The position numbers and the translations under genes were made by a program. The notes under the pieces were generated by a model. It was not told where the DNA came from, searched no databases, and saw nothing but the letters and a program-made list of their open reading frames with translations. Positions 40,627 through 51,785 of a DNA stretch of 64,000 nucleotides are shown in pieces. The number at the start of each line of letters is the position of its first letter. Within the stretch, counting starts at the first letter, position 1. Origin of the DNA: Scatophagus argus (taxonomy: Eukaryota > Chordata > Actinopteri > Scatophagidae); assembly GCF_020382885.2 (NCBI RefSeq), contig NC_058495.1, positions 21,620,127 through 21,684,126 on the forward strand. The letters are read 5' to 3'.

Positions 40627-41218
40627 ACGTGGCTGCTTTCTCCAAGTGCTGGTATTTTTTTTTCCCCGTGTTTACAAAAGAAACAGACAACTAGTGTCAG
40701 CTTGGGTGAACAAAAGTAACTTTATCAGTGGCACAACAATGTCGGGGATTTCAAAGATCACACTGCTGCATCGTATGGTGAGAATGGTGTATTTTCCAGG
40801 AGTCAAAAGGCACTCGAAGGGCCACCTCAGATATACAAGTAGAGGACAATAATGACTTGAAAGGTCACATGATTGAAAACAGCACTGCTTAAAATCTGTG
40901 TACAGACGGACCACCTTTCCACACAAATGAGCATGCTATGTAATATCTACTTTTCTGTCAATTAATCGATGTCGATCTTGCTGTAAAAGTGGTTCCAAAA
41001 AATATTCTTCTGGATTTAACAATCTCAGCATTCATTATAACACTGCCCGTGTGTGAGCTTCTGAGCGTCTGGTCGCTCGGTGGTCTTGGCCATAAGGCAG
41101 CCATAAATGTTTTGTGGACTACAATTCAAAGCAGCAATCATATCAGAAAGGGTTTAATCAGTTTATCCACTTTTGTAAATAAATAACTCTGCTTGTCAGT
41201 TGCCTTTGTAATTGGTTG

Positions 41219-43000
41219 CAGGGAAAGCGCAGAGATGATTTATGGTGGTGAAATGAACATTCAGATTTAAGAGCAACAGCTCTGATGGACATTCCTAAAA
41301 GGCAGCACTGAAACTGCATACTCCTCCAAAACTTGCAACATCTGTGGCAATTAGTGATTTGATAAAACTGCACATTAAAATGACTTTATGTGACCAACTC
41401 CAAAGCACACTTGTGATATAATCTTATTTTATCAGCATGTTGATATGCTACACCTACAGGATGGATTATCTTTGCAACAGGTAAGTGCTCAATAACATGA
41501 ACTTAAATGTGTGCTCAACATCTGAGAGAAATAAATCTCAAGTCTTTTAAATCAACTTGTGAAAAACAGGATAAAAAAGTGTTTTTATTTTTGTCAAGTG
41601 TAGCTCAGTTTTAATGGTTTGACCATTGGCCTCCTGATCAGTTTAGAATTGATTTTAAGATTTTATTGACCAGTTTTAAAGCTTGTCTGGGTCTGGCTTC
41701 AAGCTACATAACAGAAATGTTGAACCTAAGGGTATGAGTTCACAGGCTTAGATCGTCAGGAGATAAGCAGCTTCAGTGACTTTTATAAAAACAAAAAGAA
41801 AATCACTTCCTTTTCCTCTTATGTGATGTAGTTTGCCTTTATTCTTGGACTTTTCTGTTGCTTGCTGTCCTTTAATTGCTAACTGTTTTGCATCTTTGTC
41901 TTCTTGTATTCATTTCTTTCCCTTAAACTGTTCTGTTTTTGCCTGTTTGGCTTTCTCTTGTAATCTCATCTTGCTGAGTATCTTGCTGTTGCAAGGAGAG
42001 CGGCCTGAAAAAGACCTCAGAGAAAGAAGAAGTCTTGAAAAAACTGACATGAGAAAGTTTTCATAGTTTCAGCGTGCACAGATTCCAGCAGTGCTGAGCA
42101 TAGCAAGGAAGGATCAGAATGATTCGGGCGTGCCGTTCACCAGCTCTCTTAAGCCTTCAAGAAAGGGCATTGTCACAACCTGATTGGCCAACAGGGGACT
42201 GTGGAAAGCTGCTCTCAAATCAGCAACAGGTGATCTGAGTGACACCCTGATCAGCCCAGAGTCATTTTGATTCAGCTAATGTGAAGTGTTAACAAAAGGA
42301 ACTCACAAATGACAGATCAGTTTATTTTTTGATTAAGTATTTTAACCAATTTCTTGAACTAGTAGAGCAATGTGCTGTGTGGCTGTGCAAGGACAGCAGT
42401 CGAGCAACCAGAAACCAGTACAGTTTGTAAATTCGGAGCTTTTACAGAGTCATGCGGCTTCATAAAACATTTAAAAGCAATGACTATACAAATGAACAAT
42501 GTTACTTCTCAAGAGACCTACATTTTCAAGACAAAACAAATTATTAAGTGCATAAGTTAGCTTGAATTTATTCCAGTCTCAATGCAGAGCTTCATTGCTT
42601 TGGAGTTGGGCACCTTATGATACTCACAATAGAGAACTACTTCGTTTTTTTATTAGTTTGTTCCGATTATGGGGAGCATGTTTTAGTTTTTAATAAGTTC
42701 ACTTTTATGGCATGATGCATCTATTTAAAACTAATGTGTGCCACATTTTCCAAGAGCTCAGTCTGCAGAAGGAACTATATCAAGTGAATTTGTTCTCTTA
42801 AAGTCTGTTTATTTTTAGCCCTAATGCAAAAAAAGATTTTACTCTTATTTGCTTCAGATTTTGTCAAAGACAGGAAACCAGATGAAAAAAAAGGCAAACA
42901 CCTAAGAAGGACCGATAAAGGCCAAGCTAACGCCAATAAGCCAGCAGTCCTCACATCTACCTTACTGCAGGAGATGCTGAGCAAAGGGCTGATGTGTCAA
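41219..43000. repeat. Tandem duplication, unit B (3'-truncated)
   Basis: Unit B matches 38871-40626 of unit A nearly base for base and stops after 'gatgtgtcaa' at 43000. The last 590 bases or so of the unit are missing, and a third partial copy starts directly at the break. The junction shares the short word 'tcaaatgaca'-like sequence, suggesting recombination or replication slippage between nearby copies. Confidence 0.9.
41621..41766 (+). pseudogene. Non-LTR retrotransposon ORF2 C-terminal remnant (unit B)
   Basis: This is the counterpart of 39274-39420 in unit B, with the same frame and the same disruptions apart from scattered substitutions. It is not functional. Confidence 0.7.
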
Positions 43001-43400
43001 ATGACAGATCAGTTTATCATCAGTTTATTTTTTAATAAACAAAGTACAGAAGTATGCATTTTACCAATTTCTTGAACTAGTAGAGCAATGTGTGGTGTGG
43101 CTGTGCAAGGACAGCAGTCGAGCAACCAGAAACCAGTACAGTTTGTAAATTCGGAGCTTTTATAGAGTCATGCGGCTTCATAAAACATTTAAAAGTAATG
43201 ACTATACAAATGAACAATGTTACTTCTCAAGAGACCTACATTTTCAAGAGAAAATGCATTATTAAGTGCATAAGTTAGCTTGAATTTATTCCAGTCTCAA
43301 TGCAGAGCTTCATTGGCCATCTTGGCCATCAGAAAAAGTTTAACCAATTTATCCACTTTTGTAAATAAATAACTCTGGTTGTCAGTTGCCTTTGTAACTG
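42999..43400. repeat. Tandem duplication, unit C (internally deleted)
   Basis: 43000-43313 matches unit A from about 39933 to 40223, with a small rearranged patch at 43018-43060. The match then jumps to the unit's far 3' end: 43314-43400 resembles about 41088-41205, including 'tttatccacttttgtaaat' and 'gtcagttgcctttgtaa'. About 860 bases of the unit are therefore missing between the two parts. It keeps the 62-codon frame (43090-43278) also found at 39998 and 42372. Confidence 0.8.
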
Positions 43401-44170
43401 TGACACAAATTTAGTTTGCAGTTGGGACATTTAAAAGGCCTGATTGTGGTACCATATCTGAAAAAGACTTAGAAGTGGACATTGTACAAGTATGGTTAGA
43501 TCTTGAAAGGTCACTATTGCTAGAACTCCTCATATCAGGTTTTTCCCAAAACTGAGATAATTAAGGCAACAAATAAAAGAAAACTTCACATGAGACTCTG
43601 AAAGAGAAATGAGGACATAAGACTTGAAGTATTTGAGTCAGTAAAGGTATCCTCTGTGCTAATTTGTCTGCTTTGTCAGTATCTTGTGACTATACCCCTC
43701 CATGCAGTTATCATTCATCATAAAGTCATCAGCGTTTTTTTTTATTGCTACAAGATGATACACAATTTTAATAAGGTGTCAGTTTTCCCTCGGTGCACGT
43801 TTTGGATAACGTCTCAACTTTCTCTTCTGGACGTAGTCGACAGACCACACCAACAAGACATGCCGCTTGCCACACCAACAAACACATTTAACAGTTTTTT
43901 CCCCCCAAAATCACACGAGCAGACTCAACGTTCGATAATAAGAAACTGGCAGCCAAGAAGGAATTAAAGGTACACAGTGGGTGAGTCACCAAAGGACCCC
44001 ATTTCCACTCCACACATATCAGATATAACAAAGCATCAACTACTAAATGCTGTCCCTACATTTTAACCAAACTTTTTTTGTTCTTCTTTGTTTGTAATAC
44101 CTCAGCATGCAAATCAGGAAATGGCTCATGCTCATGCTCATGGAGGGATTTCACTACACAACTTCTAAGA
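43401..44170. other. Intergenic DNA, nothing recognised
   Basis: Unique sequence with short chance frames and some T/A homopolymers. No repeat or gene was recognised. Confidence 0.5.
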
Positions 44171-44173
44171 TGC

Positions 44174-44470
44174 TCATTTGCCCATGTTTACATGGTGTAA
44201 GGATTTCTGGTCAAGAAGCTGATTAAAGGGCAGCTTAAAACCGTCCGGAGTGATATTCTTCAGCTCCTGAAATGAGCGGGAAACCTCAACATCACAAATT
44301 GTGCCATTTGCTATGGCAGGCCAGTAACCACTCTGTTGGGTTTCTGCCACTCCAGGTGGAATGGTCATGTTTGTCTTTAAAGTTATGGTCTTGTACATGC
44401 AGCAACAGACATCAAATGTGAAAAAAATATCAAATGAGCGTCTCAGACAGGAGAAAAAACAGAAACTCAT
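44174..44470 (-). other. Unidentified 98-codon open frame, possible coding remnant
   Basis: A minus-strand frame of 98 codons ends in a normal stop at 44174. Its second half has a protein-like composition (for example TNMTIPPGVAETQQSGYW and DVEVSRSFQEL) with NMT and NGT sequons, unlike the low-complexity chance frames around it. The first third is Phe/Cys-rich and looks non-coding, so any real exon may begin near codon 27. No family is recognised. It could be an exon, a decayed pseudogene or a transposon fragment. It lies about 0.8 kb beyond the naaa 3' end on the same strand. Confidence 0.25.
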
Positions 44471-44572
44471 CTCCAGAGGGTTTTTGAGATTAGCTCTGGC
44501 ACAGGTGCACCAGTGCTGCTGATGAGCTCAGGTGTTACCATTCAGCAGATCATCAATTCAGTTCCTCTGAGT

Positions 44573-44590
44573 TTAGGGTTAGGGTTAGGG
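44573..44590 (+). repeat. Interstitial telomere-type repeat, (TTAGGG)3
   Basis: Three perfect vertebrate telomere units stand in tandem in internal DNA. The tract is short and isolated, with no subtelomeric context, and could be a double-strand-break repair scar or coincidence. Confidence 0.9.
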
Positions 44591-45009
44591 TCTTATTCCT
44601 ACCTTTGCCTGTGTCTCTTTTTGCTCCTCACTTGTCCCTCCTTGGGTTATCCTATTATCTATTTGGGTTGTTTTTGTTTGTACTTCCAAATGCTTTTAGA
44701 TTTTGTCTTTCCCTCCTTGCTTTAGTTAGCACTAGTAAATTTATTAAAGTTTCCTTTTGTATTTCCTGCAGCCGACTGCCATCACTTGTCAGGAGGGTAT
44801 TTTCATGGACTATACTGAAGACTTGCCTCAGTCAGTTTGCCTGTCATTTGGTCTTACATGTGCTTTTATTTGGATTACCTAAAATGCATGACAAATATGC
44901 TTAGACTGAGAAACAAAATCACCTCTCACCAAAACACGCTGTTATTTCCATACACCACGAATTCTGTCACTTTATTCTTCTCCAGCTGTCTCAAAATAAT
45001 TACAATCTT

Positions 45010-45221
45010 TAAGGTAACCAAGACTTTATTGAGCTTGACATACAAAATTTAAGGCACATAAGGTGAGAGGAATGATTACAAGTTTTGTTTAATCAGAAGC
45101 AGAAAACACACCCTAAAATGTTTTGAGAGCAATTTTCTTCCATACACCCATTCATTTAATATAGAATCTCCACCTGGACACTGCAGCAAAAATCTTTATG
45201 TTGTTGATGGCTCAGTGCCGG
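45010..45221 (-). other. naaa: 3' UTR of naaa with poly(A) signal
   Basis: A minus-strand AATAAA at 45030-45025 lies about 200 bases past the proposed stop codon, giving a short 3' UTR ending near 45010. Its presence supports the placement of the last naaa exon. Confidence 0.6.
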
Positions 45222-48035
45222 TCAGTTCACTCTGCAGCCCTTAAAACAGATTAAAATGGGTGAGTAAGAGAAAGTCTCATTTTTTTTCAGGGCAATCTGA
45301 GAGTACAAGCACAGGTACTTAAGATGTACTGTAATTACCTGCGGCCGGACAAGTGTATTGTACTTCTTGGGGGTTGCTGCACTCATCGTGGTTGTGTAAA
45401 CAGTAATGCTGTGATATTATCAACACGGCAGACAATCAGTTGAACAAATGTCATGCAAACAATAACTTAATCAAAACAAGCTATGCAAAGGTTACTCAAA
45501 AAATAGAAATAATGAGCATGTACATAATAAAAAAGCATGCAGATCAGTAAGTCACACATGAAGAATGTTAATGTTCTGACTGAAACTATTACTGGTCTAT
45601 ATGCTACTTGCTATGTGTCCAAGATGGCGGCAAACAAAGGCCTATTGACATTATGGCTGAGGTGGAAACAGAAACTGGTATGCACACAGTTTGCACATAG
45701 AGCATAATGAATAGAAAATGTTCTCCTTACCTATTACACACTGGATACAGCGACAAAACCTGAAGGGCAAAACTCTGTTAAAATCTATATCTTATCTCTG
45801 ACTTTCACAATGTGCCGTTTAAACTTTGTGTAAGGATCGCGTGTTCTTTGAACTTTCAAATACATTGACTTATTAGTTCGTGCTTGCCTGATAAAGTGTC
45901 TCCATGTTGATGTGATCTTGGCCAGTAGCATTTAATGCTTTGCAGGCTGCTTCCCTACAAAATAAACCCATAACAGCAACAGCATACTTATAGTAACAAC
46001 AATAATATTGAGGAAGTATTCATCATGTGAGATTACTCACTTTCTGTGATCTCTGGTTGGGGGAGGAAGCCAGTGGTCATAGTTTGTCTCCACTCTATAC
46101 CATCTACAAAGAAAAAAAGAAAAAGAAAAAACACAACTTTAAGCTCGGGTTCAGTCCTGCCACACTCTTGATATACCAGATTCTCCTCAGATCTTTTATT
46201 TTGCCTACTCTCCATTCACGGGGTTGAGTGGCCAGATGTCAGCAGGGCCCGCCCGGTCTCTGGTGATGACAACCCCTTCCCCTGCTCTCACACCACCAAC
46301 AATGTAATACACTCCGGTGATGATGGGGATTTTGGAGAGACGCATCACTGCATCCTGAAAGTCCTCTGCAACCTCCAGCGTCTGCACAAGTTTCAGCTCA
46401 GTTAGTGGAAGTTTCATTTCCTCATACAGTAACGTCCTCACTATACTAACTTGTGAAACCTTCTCACCTCCCGCACCAACCAGCTCACTGGCGATCGCCG
46501 CAAGAGGAGGGCAGACACCACATTCTTCCACCAGTTCCACCAGTGCTCAGTGCCTGATAATCACAGATACAAATGAAAACAAGAAGAAACAAGGAAATCG
46601 GACCGACATTTTGGGGCGAATATGGATGCTGAGAGGAAGTGTGGATTCACCTCGCTGGTCACCAGAGATGGTAAACTTATTTGGACTCTGTCCTGTCCAC
46701 AGGCCAACGTAGCCAGCAAATGAAGTTCCTTGATATGCCACCTGAATGAGTGTGTTGACAAAAGCGACAAACAAAATTGTATCTTTGGCCAACCTTATTA
46801 CTTAAGAACTTTCATTTTGGACTTCCTAAAATTGACTGACTTGTCTGGCTCTTAGATACATTTTTGATCTTTCAGTTTGAGGAGGCATCACACTTACTTA
46901 GTTTTCAAATGCTAAGAGCACATACTATACCTCTCCATTCTTGAGGAAAACTAGGTTGACAGTCAGATTCCTCAGAACAGGATGTGGATAATCAAGGTTC
47001 CTGCCATGGTACACGTGCCCATTTTTGTCCTGAGCTACGATGCTAGTGCAAAATCTAGGAATGCATAAAGTTTGTTTGCATGCATGAGAGTGCTTTCACC
47101 TTAACCCTGCATACTTGTTAGACACTGTGTGCCTCTGCATTGTACGCATGTTGCTATTATTAATGCATAAGCACATTTAAAAATCATACATACGCAGATA
47201 CTTCGTAGGCAAAGTTGATAAGGATGACATCTGAGAGACTTCCCAGTTGTGAGGCCATGCCGCGAATCTCCCCCGCATAGGGCTGAGGAATGTATTTGTC
47301 CAAGGCCGCCACAACAGGTTTAACTGCTTCATGCACCCATTTTGGTATTGTAGAACTGACAAAAAAAAAAACCAAAACATGTCAGTGTGCAATCACTGTC
47401 AGCAGCACTACTGACAGATAAACACAAGAACACAGTGCTCATTAACTCATAAATTGGCTTACCTGCGCATTCAAGGCTGACATCATTAACAGGGTTAAGT
47501 TATTGAAAGTATCAGCTTTCACTGCGCATGCCTCGAATAATTTGGGGTCACCCTTACCCTTTGTTTGTTGACATTGTCATAGAAAGTGAAACCTTACAGT
47601 CCGCAGCCTGTTAGTTTGTTAGAATCTTTACATTTCGATCGTAACAATTTCATTTTCCCATTTATGAATTACTGTTGCACTATTAAAATGCGTTAGTTAG
47701 CTACGCACTGCTCATAACTACTGACCAACTTCTGCGACGTCTGATAAAGGCAGCATTACACTGTAACGGACAATACACACTGAAACAACATGACTTTGAA
47801 TGGACACTGTTGTCATTTTAGCAACATGGTTATTTAAGCAAAATAATAACATCTGAAAAACTCACTCAATGACCTCGGCGGCGGCTTTTCTCAGAAAGTC
47901 AACGTCAAAGACCTTGACCAGAGGCAGCCATCGCTTCTCCGGAGCCTCATCCAGGTTGATGTTCAGGGTCGGTGGAGTGAACTCCGCCCGGCACAACACG
48001 ACGACTCCGAGCAGCAGCACCGCAGACCGCAACAT
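45222..48035 (-). CDS. naaa: N-acylethanolamine acid amidase, complete
   Basis: Eleven exons: 48035-47866, 47355-47194, 47054-46931, 46741-46651, 46553-46468, 46381-46209, 46103-46041, 45954-45888, 45759-45731, 45408-45339 and 45239-45222. They sum to 1053 bases, or 350 residues; human is 359. Residues 1-17 look like a signal peptide. The known family is a lysosomal Ntn amidase that cleaves fatty ethanolamides such as palmitoylethanolamide after self-processing before a Cys. Here that is Cys113 ([11 protein letters not shown]), split from exon 2 by an intron. Arg129 and Asp132 (HGRNLDYP) and Asn276 (VETNYDHW) fit the catalytic set. NLT and NAT sequons suit a secreted or lysosomal protein. Intron 8 uses a GC donor. 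The six-codon last exon is the least certain part. An in-frame upstream ATG at 48191 would bury the signal peptide. Confidence 0.95.
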
Positions 48036-48190
48036 CTTGGACGGGCCAGGCCGAGGCAGCAGCAGACTGACGCTGGCTGGGGACGTCACAGTTGATGCAT
48101 GCGTACCTCCAACAGGCAACAACAAGAATAAAACTTCCGCTCTGACTTTTTCAGAATAAAAGCGGGTCACACGAAGGCAAAGCCTACTCA
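48036..48190 (-). promoter_or_regulatory. naaa: naaa 5' UTR / promoter region
   Basis: The sequence upstream of the chosen ATG is open in the coding frame back to an ATG at 48191 and moderately GC-rich. The extension (52 residues) lacks any family counterpart I know and would place hydrophobic residues internally. I therefore treat it as 5' UTR and core promoter. No TATA box was seen. Confidence 0.45.
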
Positions 48191-48585
48191 AATAGATAGT
48201 TTTAAAACAACAGCACCAACAATTTTAAACAAAATTAAGTAAACGTACTTAGAAATTATGCAATATGGCCCCAGTCATTGTTTTATATTACCTCTCATTC
48301 CGATTAATGCAACTGAATTTTTATAGCTGGTCGAGGTGAAGCTAATTTTAACCATTTCATATACTGTTGGGTAGTTCAATCTATGGTAGTACATCATATT
48401 TTGCGAACTCTATGTGTTGAGTAAGTAAAATCTTGCTGTGAAAAGTAAAATGTAACACTGTACTAAAAATATTCACTCTAAAATGTATTATAAAAATGTA
48501 ATGTAATACATATAAATTAAAATGTAATTATATTATTATTATTATTAGTTTATCAGTATTGTACTTTTCTTCAGTCATAAGTTGT
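48191..48585. other. Intergenic AT-rich DNA, nothing recognised
   Basis: AT-rich spacer with a short ATT trinucleotide run near 48528-48547. No gene was found. Confidence 0.5.
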
Positions 48586-48587
48586 GG

Positions 48588-49350
48588 AAGCACTAGAGGC
48601 GAAGCAGACGGGATATCTTTAGCTTGTTGAAGACTTTTCACCTCTCACCCCAAAGGCTTCTTCAGTTCTGAGATTGATGGGGAGGTCCAGCTATTTAACC
48701 TCTTGTGGGGTTGTCACCTTGGGGGTCCTGAGAGTCATTGATGCCTCCTGCCATCATGTGAGCCGCTATGGTCACATGAGCCAAAGTGCAACTCATTAGT
48801 GAGTCATTGTCCCACTTCATCATGTGAGTTGTTAGGGTCACATGAGGGAAGGTGTAAATTGGGGTTTAACTGTTTGGGGAAGGTTCTCAAGGCTGCTCTA
48901 CGGGTGGCTGAAAGTTGGCATCGTAAGCCGCCACCTCTGTGCAAAGATACAGCAGAGTCTTGTCCTGATGAGCTGACTCTCCTGTGCTGTGCCATCCAGT
49001 AAAGGTCCAAGCACTCCTCAGTGCACTTTAACGTTTAAAGTTATGGTCCACTGAGTTTATGTGTTCAGTGACGGCCTCTACCTCTCGGGTTTTGATTTTG
49101 ACCCAGGTGTCGTCCACATACCTAAACCAGGGGCTAGGTTTTGTTCCTCTGAAGGAGCTCAGTGCTTTGCTTTCAAAACTCCTCCGTGTAGAAGTCGATC
49201 ACAATGGGTGACATCAGTGAACCCATGGCACATCCGTGCTTTTGTCTGTAGAAACTTCCATCAATCTTAGAACTGAAGAAGCCTTTTGGATGAGAGGTGA
49301 AACGTCTTCAACAACCTAAATATATCCGGTCGCCTTCGCCTCTAGCACTT
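48588..49350 (-). mobile_element. Penelope-like retroelement fragment with inverted terminal repeats
   Basis: Minus-strand translation of about 49260-49025 gives a decayed reverse transcriptase core. It shows FYRQKHGCAMGSLMSPIV, a frameshift, then RYVDDTWVKI with the catalytic Asp pair, then TEHINSVD. The YVDDTW form and GCAMGSLMSP block are typical of Penelope-like elements. The fragment lies between two inverted copies of a repeat of about 88 bases: 48588-48674 and 49262-49350, sharing 'agaactgaagaagcc', 'gagaggtgaaa' and 'gtcttcaacaa'. Frameshift and truncation make it inactive. About 350 bases between the left repeat and the polymerase part are not assigned. Confidence 0.8.
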
Positions 49351-49359
49351 AAATGACCA

Positions 49360-51780
49360 CAACCTGGATGACTGAGAAACTACATCCACGCTCATGACTA
49401 ATTTCTCGTCATGTATTGTGTGTACAGTTTGCAGTGACACAAACTGCATGTTACAGGAAGTCAATTAAAGGAACAAGTGTGGCCGAGGTCAAAAGAGGAA
49501 CTCTGGTAGGGTGTGAAACTGATAGTCTGTAACAGCAGGAGCAATGAAAAAGAAAATATTGTGTACTTGAACTGCTGAAAGTGTCATATTTTAAATTATG
49601 GGCATGTTATTTGACAGGTTGAATTACAGAACAGATGAACAATGCATTGTGTATCTAGCACTGTAATTAGAGAGGTGTTTTTATTTTGTGCCATATCTAC
49701 AATTATTATCATTATTAGTAGTAGTAAACCATTAAGTTTCCCATGTAGACACTGGTCTGTAATTTGGTACACTTTTATTTTGAAAATCGTATTATTGTTC
49801 CTGTTTGTTGCCAGTGCAACCAGTAATGCCTGGCTTTACTAAGTGAGCTTTGTAGCTCTATGAACAAAACATTCCTCACAATTCCATTCAACAGAGAATT
49901 TGAAGTCAGCAGACAAAACACATTTTCAGGCTGATGTGTTTTAATATTATGGCACTGCTGTTATTAATGGCACCACTATAATTTAGGAATTTGTTGACAA
50001 CTTAATAACCCAGCTTTTCCCTACGCAACCCGTAGTACCCACCCAGATAAGTTAGATTACTAGATATACAGAGTACAAGAGTCTTACATCCTCACTCTCA
50101 CTGCCTTATGAGAAACTAGTTAATGCTTTCAAAAAAAACAAATACTGCATTTAGTAGTGACGGCACACAACAACACAATAGTAAAGCTTAAGCAAGAGGA
50201 AACAGGAAACATTTTATATATGGCTGATGAGGCTGGTATAAACAGGGTGATTTCCCACTTCACACACTGAGGAAATGTGGGCACTATCAACAAATTGAAA
50301 AAAATGTTGTCGAACCTGCTATGTAGACATTTGTTGTTGAGAAGTGGCTTATTTCATATGATGATGGAAAAGTATACGTAAGAAGAAGAACACTAGTAAT
50401 GCAAATATCGATACAAACTACTAACTACTGTGTACAGCTACTGCAGATGAAATCAACACAGTTAGCCACAATCAAAGGAAGAAAATGTGTCAGTAGCACA
50501 AGCTGTTCTATTACATAATGTACGAAGTTGTAGCGTAAGCAGTGAAGCTTTGACAAAAACACATGATTTGAATAACCCTGGTTAGCACTTCAGGTGTGAC
50601 ACACCATAACAAAAAAAGTATTTTTTAAAACCAATTATTAATGATGTGAAAGGCAAACTCTTGATTTTATTTTAAGAAGCAGCTGACCAGCCATTCACTT
50701 ATTACCTAATAGAAATTTAAGTTGGCTAACAACAGTGATATAAACATGCTGCTTCTGCACTGTACTGTTTGGAACATATGTTAAGCTTCTGCATCAGCTG
50801 GTCCTCCATGTGGATGGATGAATGGATGTCTTTAAGGCCATCCTTTACTTTGACGAGTGCTCACTAAGTGTTCCCCTATGAGCCTTACAAGAAACCAGCT
50901 TCTCATCTACAATTCTCTCTGCTGCATCATTCACAGTGCACACACTGTTCTCAGCAACAAGAACCACAGGGTTCATGGACTGATTGAGGATGACTGAAAA
51001 CACACCATATGAATAAAGAGATCCATTCAGATATATAGTACCTTCATGGTTACCGTGTGATATCAGCCCTGCTGTGATGAGAATTTGGGATGTAACTAAC
51101 TTGTGTCCATTATTTGTGCACCTGTGGATTCTTCAACTTAACACTTGGGGGCAGCAGAAACAAGCTGTAAATACTAGCATTCATTTGGAACCTTGTCCAA
51201 TATTGAAAAGATGAATATTGGGCCTCCAAGTCCAGGATTCGCTTTCCCTTTATAGCTGTAGTCTGGTTCCCTCAGCTCGTGATGAACATATATGGCTCAT
51301 TAGCTGCTAAATGTTCCTCTTTGTTCAGCAAATAGCTGCTAACATTGTCTGTTTGCTGTTCGGTGTTGGGCAGATGCTGTGGGTATGCTGGATCATTTTC
51401 ACTGGAAACAACTCCCTGCTGTGGCTGGAAATGAGAGCAATGAGAGCAGTGAGATTGAACTAAAACAATGAAGTTGTGGGCATTAAAACCAAAACAATGA
51501 AGTGAAAGTCACTGAACCACTCCAGAGGAACTGCAAAGGAGATATTTCTGCGTACAGCCAACACCAGCTTCATTCATATTACATGAAGTGATATGGTTGT
51601 TAATGTAATACTGTTGATTAGAATTGCTTTAAAGGCTAATTTTATCTTAGAATTCCATATGGTATTTAATAGACAGGACCAGCATGATATTTTGATGAGG
51701 GTTTCACACTTCTGCTACATTGTTACTGATATATTCTCAGTTTGTGTTCCTTCACTCAGCATCATATCGGCTGTAACTCT
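49360..51780. other. Intergenic DNA, nothing recognised
   Basis: AT-rich unique sequence with only short frames. No promoter-like CpG cluster, RNA gene or named repeat was found. Confidence 0.5.
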
Positions 51781-51785
51781 TCATT

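Larger units (their letters stand above)
38871..41218. repeat. Tandem duplication, unit A (full, about 2.35 kb)
   Basis: Unit A begins with CAGGGAAAGCGCAG at 38871. The same words restart at 41219, so the unit is 2348 bases. Aligning A with unit B by eye shows long stretches with only scattered single-base changes and one indel of roughly 26-30 bases (near 39465 in A, 41820-41850 in B). It contains a retroelement tail, two short repeated open frames, and a 3' part (about 40627-41218) that is missing from unit B. No known gene was recognised inside. Confidence 0.9.
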
